A stretch of 35,769 bases of DNA from Dokdonella immobilis (GTDB taxonomy: Bacteria; Pseudomonadota; Gammaproteobacteria; Xanthomonadales; Rhodanobacteraceae): NCBI RefSeq assembly GCF_900115085.1, contig NZ_FOVF01000040.1, positions 1 through 35,769 of the forward strand, written 5' to 3'. Below the pieces are notes generated by a model. The model saw only the letters and a list, made by a program, of their open reading frames with translations. It ran no database searches and was not told the origin of the DNA. Positions 7,124 through 15,721 of the stretch are shown piece after piece (position 1 is the stretch's first letter; each line of letters starts with the position of its first letter). A program made the position numbers and the translations under genes.

Positions 7124-8332
7124 TCAGGGCAGCGGTTTGGCCCGGAACGGGAACATCTGCTGGGCGACGAAGCCGTCCGGCATGTAGTCGCCGACGACTC
7201 CGTAGCGGTTTGGCAGCTTGCGATCAGCCTTCACCGCGGTGCCGAACAGGTAGTCGAGAAAGGCGTAGTGCGCCGCGTAGTTGCGATCGATCGCCTCGTC
7301 GTCGGAGGCGTGGTGCCAGTGGTGGAAATCCGGCGTCACGATCAGATACCTGAGCGGCCCCCAGGGCACGCCGACGTTGGCGTGATTGAGAACGGCCTGG
7401 AAGCCGACGATCAGGATGTAGGCATTGACCACCGACTCGCGAAAGCCGAGCACGAACAGCGGAGCGACGACGAGCACCCGGGTGACGATCACTTCGAGGA
7501 TGTGCTGGCGCGAACCGGCCAGCCAGTCCATCGTCTTCGTGCTGTGGTGCACCGAGTGGAATTTCCAGAGGAACGGAATCTCGTGGTAGGCGCGGTGCGT
7601 CCAGTACTGGGCCAGATCGGCGACCAGGATGCACAGCAGCAATTGCGGCAGGAACCAGATGCGCTGCACGGCGAGCTGGAAATCATGCTGGACCATCCAG
7701 CCGAAGCCGTGGTGGATGACGAAGTTGACGGTCAGCAGGATCAGTCCGACGAGGAAGTGATTGACCGCGAAATGCTTGAGGTCCGTCTGCCATTCGAGGC
7801 GGAACACCGGTTGGCCCCTGCGCAGCGGCAGCAGCTTCTCGATCGCGACGAAGATCAGGGTCGAGCCGAGCAGGTCGAGGATGAACCAGTCCAGTCCGAT
7901 GTAGGGCGTGTTGTCCGGGAAGTCGCCGACCGGCACGCGCGATCCGCCGAGGGCGACGGCGATGACGACGAGGGAGAACGCGACCAGGTTGAGCTTGCGC
8001 CGCACGCCGAGCACGAGATTGGCCAGCGAAATGGCGCCGGCGATCAACAGGGCGACGAACATGGCCTGGCGCAGGACATCCACCGAGTACTGATGGCGCA
8101 ACTCGGGCGTGGTCAGGTACTCGGGGAAGTGGAAGGCGATGACGCCGAGCAGGCAAAGGAAGCCGAGGCTCAGGGAAATGATCGTGGCAATCAGCCCCTT
8201 GCCGAAGCGCAGTGCGCCGCTGGCGCCAAGCAGGCTGGCCGTTTCATCGACCGTGGCACGCACGATGCTCGCCGGCTTTCGCGGCGGGGTTCCATCGGAA
8301 TAGGGGGTTCTGCTGACGGACGGAGAGGTCAT
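7124..8332 (-). CDS. Sterol desaturase / fatty acid hydroxylase family membrane protein
   Basis: A 402-residue integral membrane di-iron enzyme of the fatty acid hydroxylase superfamily. All three histidine clusters are present: HRAYH (246-250), HSVHH (259-263) and HHWHH (337-341). Several hydrophobic segments precede and surround them (for example around 45-66, 90-110, 115-132, 200-215 and 225-243). The N-terminal 150 residues form an extra multi-pass region before the canonical catalytic part, so the protein is longer than the roughly 250-300 residues of minimal members. The substrate (lipid, carotenoid or sterol-like) cannot be told from sequence. The gene is divergent from the CNT transporter gene, with a 260-nt gap, and has a TATAGA -10 candidate at 8382-8387. 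Confidence 0.9.
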   Translation of the reverse strand: MTSPSVSRTPYSDGTPPRKPASIVRATVDETASLLGASGALRFGKGLIATIISLSLGFLCLLGVIAFHFPEYLTTPELRHQYSVDVLRQAMFVALLIAGAISLANLVLGVRRKLNLVAFSLVVIAVALGGSRVPVGDFPDNTPYIGLDWFILDLLGSTLIFVAIEKLLPLRRGQPVFRLEWQTDLKHFAVNHFLVGLILLTVNFVIHHGFGWMVQHDFQLAVQRIWFLPQLLLCILVADLAQYWTHRAYHEIPFLWKFHSVHHSTKTMDWLAGSRQHILEVIVTRVLVVAPLFVLGFRESVVNAYILIVGFQAVLNHANVGVPWGPLRYLIVTPDFHHWHHASDDEAIDRNYAAHYAFLDYLFGTAVKADRKLPNRYGVVGDYMPDGFVAQQMFPFRAKPLP

Positions 8333-8381
8333 GGTGCCTCGCTTTCACCCGACCGCACCATGCGGCCGGGAGCGGCTGCAT

Positions 8382-8387
8382 TCTATA
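8382..8387 (-). promoter_or_regulatory. Candidate -10 box for the desaturase-family gene
   Basis: TATAGA on the minus strand, followed by ATGCAGCC, lies 49 nt upstream of the ATG at 8332. No strong -35 is seen. It is the only AT-rich hexamer in this stretch. Confidence 0.35.
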
Positions 8388-8522
8388 GCCTTCCCGGCCC
8401 TCGCAGCGGGCCGGCTCGCATGCGGTGCTCTGCATTCGCGCCCGGGTCCCGGCCGCGGTCGCGCCCGCACCGGTCGCGCCAACGTGCGTCCGCCGCGGCG
8501 ACGGCCCGCGGCACGCCTCGCC

Positions 8523-8552
8523 TTGCGCCCCGCTTCGCTGTTGAACTACGCT
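8523..8552 (+). promoter_or_regulatory. Candidate promoter of the CNT transporter gene
   Basis: TTGCGC (8523-8528) and TACGCT (8547-8552) are separated by 18 nt and lie 40 nt upstream of the ATG at 8593. Both boxes are only partial matches to the sigma-70 consensus. Confidence 0.3.
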
Positions 8553-8592
8553 GCGGCGCTCGCGCGGCGCTAATCAGCAGGGGAATTTCGGG

Positions 8593-9909
8593 ATGATGCA
8601 GGCACTTGGCCACATCGCGTTTGGTCTGTTCGGCCTGGCCGTGCTGATCTCGATCGCAACGCTGTTTTCGGCGAATCGTCGTGCCATCAGCTGGAAGCTG
8701 GTCGGCACCGGGGTCCTGCTGCAAATCGTGTTCGCCTCCCTCGTGCTCAAGGTGCCGCTTGGACGCGAGACGTTCAATGGCATCGCCACCGGCTTCGTCA
8801 AGCTGCTCGACTACGTACGCGCCGGGTCTGATTTCATTTTCGGCAGTTTCATGGACACCTCGAAGTTCGGCTTCGTGTTCGCGATCCAGGTGTTGCCGAC
8901 CATCATCTTCTTCGCCGCACTGACCGGCGTGCTCTACCACCTCGGCATCATGCAGATGATCGTCAAGGGCATGGCCTGGGTCATCACCAAGGTCATGAAT
9001 GTTTCGGGCGCCGAGACGACCTCGGTCTGCGCGAGCGTCTTCATCGGCCAGACCGAGGCGCCGCTGACGATCAAGCCCTATATCGAACGCATGACCCAGT
9101 CGGAGCTGATGACCGTGATGATCGGCGGCATGGCCCATATTGCCGGCTCGGTCATGGCCGCCTACGTCGGCCTGCTCGGCGGAGACGACGAGGGCCAGCG
9201 CATCTTCTTTGCCACCCACTTGCTTACGGCCAGCATCATGGCCGCGCCGGCCACGCTGATGCTGGCCAAGATCCTGATGCCGGAGACCGAGGAGCCGCTG
9301 ACCCGCGGCCAGGTCAAGCTCGAGGTCGAGAAGACCACGGCCAACGTGATCGACGCGGCCGCCACGGGTGCCGCCGATGGCCTGCGCCTGGCCCTCAACG
9401 TCGGCGCCATGCTGCTCGCCTTCATCGCCCTGATCGCCCTGCTCAACGCACCGTTCCAGTGGCTCGGCGCGCACGCCTGGGGCGCCGACCCGTCATCGTC
9501 GCTGAACGGCTGGCTTGCGGTGCAGCTTGGTCATCCGGTTGAACTGTCGCTGCAGACCCTGTTTGGCTGGATTCTCGCCCCGATCGCCTGGATCATCGGC
9601 GTGCCGTGGCAGGACGCGACCCTGGTCGGCAGCTTCATCGGCCAGAAGGTCGTGGTCAACGAGTTCGTCGCCTACGTTGACATGGCCAAGCACATCGACC
9701 AGATGACCGAGCACAGCCGCCTGATCGCGACCTATGCGCTGTGCGGTTTCGCCAACTTCTCCTCGATCGCCATCCAGATCGGCGGCATCGGCGGCCTCGC
9801 CCCGAGCCGGCGTCCCGACCTCGCCCGGCTCGGCCTCAAGGCCGTGCTCGGCGGCTCGCTGGCGACGTTCATGACCGCCACGATCGCCGGTGTGCTGAGC
9901 CTGCTCTGA
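8593..9909 (+). CDS. Concentrative nucleoside transporter (CNT/NupC family)
   Basis: A 438-residue inner-membrane nucleoside:cation symporter. The two CNT signatures are both present: GQTEAPL (152-158) in the first re-entrant/substrate-binding part, and GQKVVVNEFVAY (around 350-361) in the second. About nine or ten hydrophobic segments are spread along the protein, and it ends in a hydrophobic helix (ATFMTATIAGVLSLL). The start at 8593 is preceded by an AGGGGAA-like Shine-Dalgarno sequence. Length and motifs agree with bacterial NupC proteins. It would import nucleosides for salvage. Whether protons or sodium drive it cannot be read here. It stands alone, convergent with the secreted dehydrogenase gene to its right. 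Confidence 0.93.
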   Translation: MMQALGHIAFGLFGLAVLISIATLFSANRRAISWKLVGTGVLLQIVFASLVLKVPLGRETFNGIATGFVKLLDYVRAGSDFIFGSFMDTSKFGFVFAIQVLPTIIFFAALTGVLYHLGIMQMIVKGMAWVITKVMNVSGAETTSVCASVFIGQTEAPLTIKPYIERMTQSELMTVMIGGMAHIAGSVMAAYVGLLGGDDEGQRIFFATHLLTASIMAAPATLMLAKILMPETEEPLTRGQVKLEVEKTTANVIDAAATGAADGLRLALNVGAMLLAFIALIALLNAPFQWLGAHAWGADPSSSLNGWLAVQLGHPVELSLQTLFGWILAPIAWIIGVPWQDATLVGSFIGQKVVVNEFVAYVDMAKHIDQMTEHSRLIATYALCGFANFSSIAIQIGGIGGLAPSRRPDLARLGLKAVLGGSLATFMTATIAGVLSLL

Positions 9910-9951
9910 GGAACTCGCATCCCTTCTTCCCGGAGTTGAACAGCGGGCGCC

Positions 9952-11658
9952 TCATGGATCTGCCGCGTCGAAGCCATCCGAGAAGAGCGGGTCGCGCGCA
10001 ACCGTGACGATCGTGCGGGCGACGTCGGCAGCGCCGGAGCTGTCGGTGACTCGCACGGAGACCGAAATCAATTCCGGCGCGGGCCCGCCCGCGACATAGT
10101 CGCGACTTGCACTGACGCCAGTGGCGTCGTCAAAGTCGCCATCCCCGTCCAGGTCCCAGGCGTAGGTCAGTGCCTGCGATTCAGGATCGATGCTGTTGGC
10201 GGCGGTGAATTCGATCGTGCGAGGCGGGCCCTCGGAGTCCGAATCGTCATCGAGCGCAATCGCGGCGGACGGCGCGAGATTGCGGTTGGCGGTATCGGCA
10301 TCCCATGAAATGCGCACGATGCGGCCGTTGTCGATGTCGACGTAGAACAGGTCGCCGCCGGGGCCGGTGGTCAGGTCGACCACGGGCAGGCTGGATTGCC
10401 CGAACACCTCGGCGCCGCTGTCGGGTACGGGATCGGGCCGGCCGTCGCCGTTGGTGTCGCGAATGACCCAGATGCGGTTGAATGTGTAGTCGGCGAAGAA
10501 CAGCGCGTTGCGGTACTCGGCGGGATAGGTGCCGCCCGGGTAGAACGCGATGCCGGAGATCGCGTTGCCGCTGGTGTGCTGGTAGGCGTAGAACGGTGGC
10601 GACGCCGGCGTGCGTCCGCCGCTGTCGCCGCCGGCGTACAGGCTGAGACACAGCGGTCGCAGCGTGTATTCGCTGACATGACCGTGGTTTTCGAAGCACG
10701 GCCAGCCGAAGTTGCGCAACGCGGAGCCGTCGGCCGGATCGGGAATGACGTTGATCTCCTCCCAGGTGCGCCAGCCGACATCGCCGATCCAGACCTCCGA
10801 GGTACCGGGCCGCATCGTGAACCGAAACGGATTGCGCAGGCCATAGGCGAGGATGCGGCGCGCATTCGGCGTCGCACCAGGAACGTTGGCCAGTGGATTT
10901 CCGGGCGCGCCGTCGCCACTTGCGGGATCGACCCGGGCGATCGTCCCGTTCAGCCAGACCTGGTCGGTGTAGAGCTTCTCGACCTCGAGTCCCTGCGCGC
11001 GCAGCGCACCGCCCTGGTCGACCGGCGAGCGCTGGTCGGGCCAGTCGGGATTGCCGCGCTGGCCCCAGTCGCCGCCCAGATAACTCGCGCCGTCGCCGCC
11101 GCCGACATACAGAAAGCCGTCCGCCCCGAAGCGGACCGTGCCGACCGAGTGACTGGGGTATTGCTGGTACCAGTCCTCGATCAGCACGTGTTCGTCCGTG
11201 GCGAGGTTCCCGGCCAGGGTCAGCCGCGAGAGTCGTCCGCTGATCACGCAGCCGGCGAAGTCAGCGGTCGGATTCGGGCAACTGGTGGCCGGCCAGCGCG
11301 GCGGCGAATCGGCGAACAGGCCGCCATTGAACGAGTACAGGACGTACAGATAGGGGCGTTCCGGAAAACGCGGATCGAGGGCGAGGCCGAGCAGGCCGCG
11401 ATCCTGGTACTGATGGACGATCTCGGCGAGGTTGGCGATCTGTTCGGGCGCCGTATCGAGCAGGTTGCGATACATCCAGAGCGCGCCGGACTTCTCGGCG
11501 ACGAACACGCGTCCGTCGTGGGCGAAACGCAGCTGGGTGGGCTGGTTGCGTCCGGCGATCGCGACTGTGTGGCGGAAATTCGGCGTCGGCCACGACTGCG
11601 CGATTGCGCCGGCGGGTGCGAGCGCCGGCAGCAGGAACAGCCACGGGCGCCATCGCAC
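9952..11658 (-). CDS. Secreted sorbosone/glucose dehydrogenase-type beta-propeller with PKD domain and DGFD tail
   Basis: A 568-residue secreted protein. The signal peptide is VRWRPWLFLLPALAPAGAIA, with likely cleavage before QSWP. Residues about 25-455 form the beta-propeller of the soluble PQQ sugar dehydrogenase family: LLGLALDPRFP, the catalytic-type His170 in PSHSVGTVRFGADGFLY, and RNPFRF...IGDVG. A PKD-like domain (about 460-555, with YAWDLDGDGDFDD) follows, and the chain ends DPLFSDGFDAADP. The start chosen is GTG at 11658, 20 nt after the speE stop; the frame is open far upstream but overlaps speE. It may be co-transcribed with speE. Family activity (PQQ-dependent sugar oxidation) is inferred; many homologues are uncharacterised. 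Compare the related gene at 15722-17038 and the shared C-terminal tail. Confidence 0.85.
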   Translation of the reverse strand: MRWRPWLFLLPALAPAGAIAQSWPTPNFRHTVAIAGRNQPTQLRFAHDGRVFVAEKSGALWMYRNLLDTAPEQIANLAEIVHQYQDRGLLGLALDPRFPERPYLYVLYSFNGGLFADSPPRWPATSCPNPTADFAGCVISGRLSRLTLAGNLATDEHVLIEDWYQQYPSHSVGTVRFGADGFLYVGGGDGASYLGGDWGQRGNPDWPDQRSPVDQGGALRAQGLEVEKLYTDQVWLNGTIARVDPASGDGAPGNPLANVPGATPNARRILAYGLRNPFRFTMRPGTSEVWIGDVGWRTWEEINVIPDPADGSALRNFGWPCFENHGHVSEYTLRPLCLSLYAGGDSGGRTPASPPFYAYQHTSGNAISGIAFYPGGTYPAEYRNALFFADYTFNRIWVIRDTNGDGRPDPVPDSGAEVFGQSSLPVVDLTTGPGGDLFYVDIDNGRIVRISWDADTANRNLAPSAAIALDDDSDSEGPPRTIEFTAANSIDPESQALTYAWDLDGDGDFDDATGVSASRDYVAGGPAPELISVSVRVTDSSGAADVARTIVTVARDPLFSDGFDAADP

Positions 11659-11678
11659 GTCGTTGCGTCCGGTGGCGG

Positions 11679-12536
11679 CTACTCGCCGAGTTCTTCGCGC
11701 ATGAACTCGGGCAGCGACAGCGCCGCCTTGTGGATCTCGGCGTTGTAATAGCGCGTGTCGAACTGCTTGGTCTGCGCGCCGCGCTCGCGGAAACCCGAGA
11801 GATCGGCACCCTTGCGGGCCAGGGTCGCGCTCCACCAGCCGGTCGGATAGCACGGCTGCGGGAAGGTCAGCGTGCGCACGGCCTGGAAGCCGGCGGTACG
11901 CAGGGCCGAGCGCATCGACTTGATCAGGCCGAGATGGGCCAGCGGCGATTCGCTCTGCTGGACGAAGATGCCGCCGCTGCGCAAGGCCTTGAAGCAGCTC
12001 GTGTAGAACGCGGCGTTGAACAGGCCTTCGGCCGGACCGACCGGGTCGGTCGAGTCGACGATGACCACGTCGACCGAATCCGGCTCGCACTCGGCCATGT
12101 ACTTGATGCCGTCGTCGAACAGCAATTGCGCGCGCGGGTCCGAGTTCGCTTCGCAGAGTTCGGGGAAGTACTGCTCGGCCAGGCGCGTCACGCGCTCGTC
12201 GATCTCGACCTGCACGGCCGATTCGACGACTTCGTGGCGCAACACTTCACGCAGCGTGCCGCAGTCGCCGCCACCGATGATGACGACGCGCTTGGCGCGC
12301 GGATGCGTGAACAGTGCCGGATGCGACATCATCTCGTGGTAGAAGAAGTTGTCGCGCGTGGTCAGCATCATGCAACCGTCGATGACCATGAGCTTGCCCC
12401 AGTCGGTCGAATCGTATATTTCGATGGACTGGAATGGCGTCTGTTCGGAATGCAGGCGTGCATGGGTGCGAAAGCCGATGGAGGAGCCCGAAGACTCGTG
12501 CGCTTCGGTGAACCAGCTCTGCTCTGACTTGGACAT
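11679..12536 (-). CDS. speE: Spermidine synthase
   Basis: A 285-residue polyamine aminopropyltransferase that transfers the aminopropyl group of decarboxylated S-adenosylmethionine to putrescine. The nucleotide-binding glycine loop IGGGDCGTLREVLRH (87-101), the acidic pair in VEIDERV (Glu111, Asp113) and the catalytic loop DSTDPVGPAEGLF (161-173) are all intact. Length matches E. coli SpeE. The ATG at 12536 has AGGGAAG 5 nt upstream. It is divergent from speA across 269 nt, which puts two steps of spermidine synthesis side by side; agmatine-to-putrescine enzymes and SpeD are not in this window. The secreted dehydrogenase gene follows 20 nt downstream. Confidence 0.95.
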   Translation of the reverse strand: MSKSEQSWFTEAHESSGSSIGFRTHARLHSEQTPFQSIEIYDSTDWGKLMVIDGCMMLTTRDNFFYHEMMSHPALFTHPRAKRVVIIGGGDCGTLREVLRHEVVESAVQVEIDERVTRLAEQYFPELCEANSDPRAQLLFDDGIKYMAECEPDSVDVVIVDSTDPVGPAEGLFNAAFYTSCFKALRSGGIFVQQSESPLAHLGLIKSMRSALRTAGFQAVRTLTFPQPCYPTGWWSATLARKGADLSGFRERGAQTKQFDTRYYNAEIHKAALSLPEFMREELGE

Positions 12537-12700
12537 GGGGGCTTCCCTGGATGCAGTTGGATTGCCCGGGCGGAGAAGCCGGCGGGCACATGGCTGCGAA
12601 TTGTAGCGGCAAGCAGGGAGGCTCGCGCGATCCGGGCCAAATTGCCGCGCCTGCGCGCCCGCCCGGGGACGATCGCCACGCAGCGGCAACGCGGCTTCGT

Positions 12701-12706
12701 TACAAT
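12701..12706 (+). promoter_or_regulatory. Candidate -10 box for speA
   Basis: TACAAT followed directly by GCGCGCCCC lies 99 nt upstream of the speA ATG. No strong -35 is evident. A near-identical block, TAGGAT followed by GCGCGCCCC, occurs at 35680 after tyrS, which supports this being a real promoter type in this genome. Confidence 0.4.
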
Positions 12707-12805
12707 GCGCGCCCCGATCGATCCCGCGGCGTGCGAGGCTTCCGATCGACGGGGTTCCCGCGTCCAAGCCCGCCGCTGCGACGTCTCTGCCATCCGGAGG
12801 ACATG

Positions 12806-14695
12806 ATGAGCACATCCTGGAGCACAGACGACGCCCGCACCACCTACGCGATCGCCAACTGGGGCGAAGGCTATTTCGATGTCGGCGCCGACGGTGGCGT
12901 GGTCGTGCGACCGCGCGGGCCCGACGGCCCGGCCCTGCAACTTCCCGCCGTCGTCGCCGAGGCTCGCGCACGCGGTTCGCGCTTGCCGCTGCTGGTGCGC
13001 TTCGCCGACATCCTGACCGATCGGCGCACGCGGCTGCAGGAAGCATTCGCCCGCGCCATGACCGCCTGGGACTATGCCGGCGGCTACACCGCGATCTATC
13101 CGATCAAGGTCAACCAGCAGAAGAATGTTGCCGGCGAACTGGCCGCGAACGGAGCGGACGGCTTCGGCCTGGAAGCCGGCTCGAAGCCCGAGCTGATGGC
13201 CGTGCTGGCCTTGGCCAAACGCGGCAGCGTGGTCATCTGCAATGGCTACAAGGACCGCGAATACATCCGCCTTGCCCTGATCGGGCGCAGGCTCGGGCTC
13301 GAGATCTTCATCGTCATCGAAAAGCCCTCGGAGCTGCGCTTCGTCATCGAGGAGGCGAAGGCGCTCGGTGTCGAGCCCCTGCTCGGCGTACGCATGCGCC
13401 TGAAGAGTCTCGGTGCCGGCAAGTGGCAGAACTCCGGCGGCGACAAGGCCAAATTCGGTCTCACGCCGCGCCAGCTGCTGACCCTGATCGAACAGCTCAA
13501 CGCGGCCGATCTGTCGCATACGCTCAAGCTGCTGCATTTCCACATGGGCTCGCAGATGTCGAACGTGCGCGATATCGCACGTGGCATGCGCGAGGCGGTG
13601 CGCTATTTCGTCGAGCTGTCGCAACTCGGCCTGCCGATCCGATACATGGATGTCGGCGGCGGGCTCGGCGTCGACTACGAGGGTACGCAATCGCGCTCCG
13701 AGTGTTCGATCAACTACGGTCTCGACCAGTACGCCTCGAGCGTGGTCGGCGCGCTGGCCGAGGCCTGCGCCGAAAACCGCTTGCCGCCGCCGCGCGTGTT
13801 GACCGAGTCCGGGCGCGCGCTCACTGCCCACCATGCCGTGCTCGTGGTCAATGTCAGCGAGGTCGAGGAATCGCCGCGCGGGGCGGTGCCCGCGCAGCGC
13901 GACGACGAGCCGGCCGTGCTGCGCCGCCTGCGCGAGGTGCATGTCGAAATCGGCGAGCGGCCGCCGACCGAGCTCTACCACGAGGCCCAGTACCACCTGG
14001 CCGAAGGGCAGTCGCTGTATGCGCTGGGCCAGCTCTCGCTGGCCGATCGCGCCCAGCTCGACGATCTCTACTACGCCATCGTCAATGCCGTGCGCACGCG
14101 CCTGAAGCCGGACGAGCGCTCGCACCGGCAGGTCCTCGACGAGCTCAACGAGACCCTGGTCGACAAGTATTTCGTCAACTTTTCCGTATTCGAGTCGGTT
14201 CCCGACATCTGGGCCATCGACCAGGTGTTCCCGATCGTGCCGATCAGCGGGCTCGATCGCGAGCCGGAGCGGCGCGGCGTGATCGCCGATCTCACCTGCG
14301 ACTCGGACGGACGCATCGACCACTATGTCGATGCCGACGGCGTCGACGTGAGCCTGCCCCTGCACGCGCCAGCCGAAGGCGAAACCTACCTGCTCGGCCT
14401 GTTCATGGTCGGCGCCTACCAGGAAACGCTCGGCGACATCCACAACCTGTTCGGCGACACCGACGCCATCAACGTGCGCCTGACCGACACCGGCCATGAA
14501 ATCAGCGACCAGCGCCGCGGCGACACCACCGACCTGATGCTCGACTATGTCGGCTACGATCTCACGGCACTGCGCGCCGAGTATCGCGACAAGATCGCGA
14601 ACGCCGGCATCGAGGGTGCCGAGGCGCAGTCGCTGCAGGCTTTCCTCGAAGCCGGGCTCACGGCCTACACCTACCTTGCGGAGAATGCCGAATGA
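12806..14695 (+). CDS. speA: Biosynthetic arginine decarboxylase
   Basis: A 629-residue PLP enzyme converting arginine to agmatine, the first step of putrescine synthesis. The PLP lysine is Lys101 in YPIKVNQQKNV. The fold-III type features include HFHMGSQMSN (substrate/phosphate region), YMDVGGGLGVDYEG and the C-terminal barrel segment YQETLGDIHNLFGDTDA. Length is near the E. coli SpeA size (658). Two consecutive ATGs (12803, 12806) occur; GGAGG at 12796-12800 is spaced best (5 nt) for the second. Its stop overlaps the next gene's start (ATGA), so the two are probably translationally coupled. Confidence 0.95.
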   Translation: MSTSWSTDDARTTYAIANWGEGYFDVGADGGVVVRPRGPDGPALQLPAVVAEARARGSRLPLLVRFADILTDRRTRLQEAFARAMTAWDYAGGYTAIYPIKVNQQKNVAGELAANGADGFGLEAGSKPELMAVLALAKRGSVVICNGYKDREYIRLALIGRRLGLEIFIVIEKPSELRFVIEEAKALGVEPLLGVRMRLKSLGAGKWQNSGGDKAKFGLTPRQLLTLIEQLNAADLSHTLKLLHFHMGSQMSNVRDIARGMREAVRYFVELSQLGLPIRYMDVGGGLGVDYEGTQSRSECSINYGLDQYASSVVGALAEACAENRLPPPRVLTESGRALTAHHAVLVVNVSEVEESPRGAVPAQRDDEPAVLRRLREVHVEIGERPPTELYHEAQYHLAEGQSLYALGQLSLADRAQLDDLYYAIVNAVRTRLKPDERSHRQVLDELNETLVDKYFVNFSVFESVPDIWAIDQVFPIVPISGLDREPERRGVIADLTCDSDGRIDHYVDADGVDVSLPLHAPAEGETYLLGLFMVGAYQETLGDIHNLFGDTDAINVRLTDTGHEISDQRRGDTTDLMLDYVGYDLTALRAEYRDKIANAGIEGAEAQSLQAFLEAGLTAYTYLAENAE

Positions 14696-15561
14696 GCGAC
14701 ATCAGGGCCGGTTTCGTCGGACTCGGTGCCATGGGCCAACCGATGGCCGGACACCTCTCGCGGGCCGGGCTGCTTGCCTCGGTATGGACGCGCACGCCGG
14801 CCAATACGCGCGCCATCGCCGCCGAATTCGGCCTCGCCGAGCCGGCGTCGCTGGCCGAACTGGCCGCGCGATGCAACGTGATCGCCCTGTGCGTGCCGGC
14901 CGACGCCGACGTGTTGGCCGATGTCGAAGTGATTGCGGTACACGCGCCTGCCGGTACCGTGGTCATCGACCATTCGACGGTTTCCTCGGTCACCGCGCGC
15001 GAGGCACGCGCCCGCATGCTGGCTGCGGGTGGCGAGTTCATCGACGCGCCGGTATCCGGCGGTGTCGAGGGCGCGCGCAATGGCAAGCTGTCGGTCATGG
15101 TCGGCGGCGAGGCTGCGGCGCTTGAGCGCGCGCGGCCGGTGCTGGAGTGCTATGCGGCAAAGATCAGCCACATGGGCGGCATCGGAGCCGGGCAGAACAC
15201 CAAGGCGGTCAACCAGGTGCTCGTGGCCGGTATCGCCCAGGCAGTCTGCGAAGGACTGGCGCTCGGCGATGCCCTCGGACTCGATGCGGAAACGCTGATC
15301 CCGACCCTGCTGGCCGGTGCCGCCGGCAACTGGTTCCTCGACAAGCGCGGTGCGACCATGCTGCGCGACGAATTCAAGGTCGGTTTCAAGTTGGCCCTGC
15401 TGCACAAGGACCTCAAGATCGTCCGCGAACTCGCGCGTGATGCCGGCACCGATCGCAGCGTCATCGAGAAGTCGCTGGCCGACTACGCGGTGCTGATGGC
15501 ACAAGGCCATGGCGACGATGACATTTCCTCGCTGATCCGCCTCAAGCGCAAGCCATCTTAG
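14692..15561 (+). CDS. Beta-hydroxyacid dehydrogenase (3-hydroxyisobutyrate / tartronate semialdehyde reductase family)
   Basis: A 289-residue NAD(P)-dependent dehydrogenase. It has the Rossmann signature GFVGLGAMGQPMAGHL (7-22), the substrate-binding motif DAPVSGGVEGARNGKLSV (119-135) and catalytic Lys171 with Asn174 in GAGQNTKAVNQ. Family members reduce or oxidise 3-hydroxyisobutyrate, tartronate semialdehyde, succinic semialdehyde and similar substrates; which applies here is not visible. The ATG overlaps the speA stop by 4 nt, suggesting co-expression with arginine decarboxylase. A role with semialdehydes arising from polyamine breakdown is a speculative explanation for this coupling. Confidence 0.88.
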   Translation: MSDIRAGFVGLGAMGQPMAGHLSRAGLLASVWTRTPANTRAIAAEFGLAEPASLAELAARCNVIALCVPADADVLADVEVIAVHAPAGTVVIDHSTVSSVTAREARARMLAAGGEFIDAPVSGGVEGARNGKLSVMVGGEAAALERARPVLECYAAKISHMGGIGAGQNTKAVNQVLVAGIAQAVCEGLALGDALGLDAETLIPTLLAGAAGNWFLDKRGATMLRDEFKVGFKLALLHKDLKIVRELARDAGTDRSVIEKSLADYAVLMAQGHGDDDISSLIRLKRKPS

Positions 15562-15721
15562 GCCTGAACCCGCTAACGCATTGTTTACGCCGGTCCGGAT
15601 AGGCTGCGCGGCGACGTTGGGGGGCCGCGTCAATTGGCGAATCGATCACAAAGCGACCGCTGCACGGTGGCAAGTGCCGCAGCGCCGCGCCAAACTTGCC
15701 CATTCCCGTGGAGGATTGCCC

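Noticed and set aside
7268-8596. Long open frame opposite the desaturase gene
   Set aside because: Charged repetitive composition (Glu, Asp, Gln, His) mirrors the hydrophobic membrane gene on the other strand; no recognisable domain.
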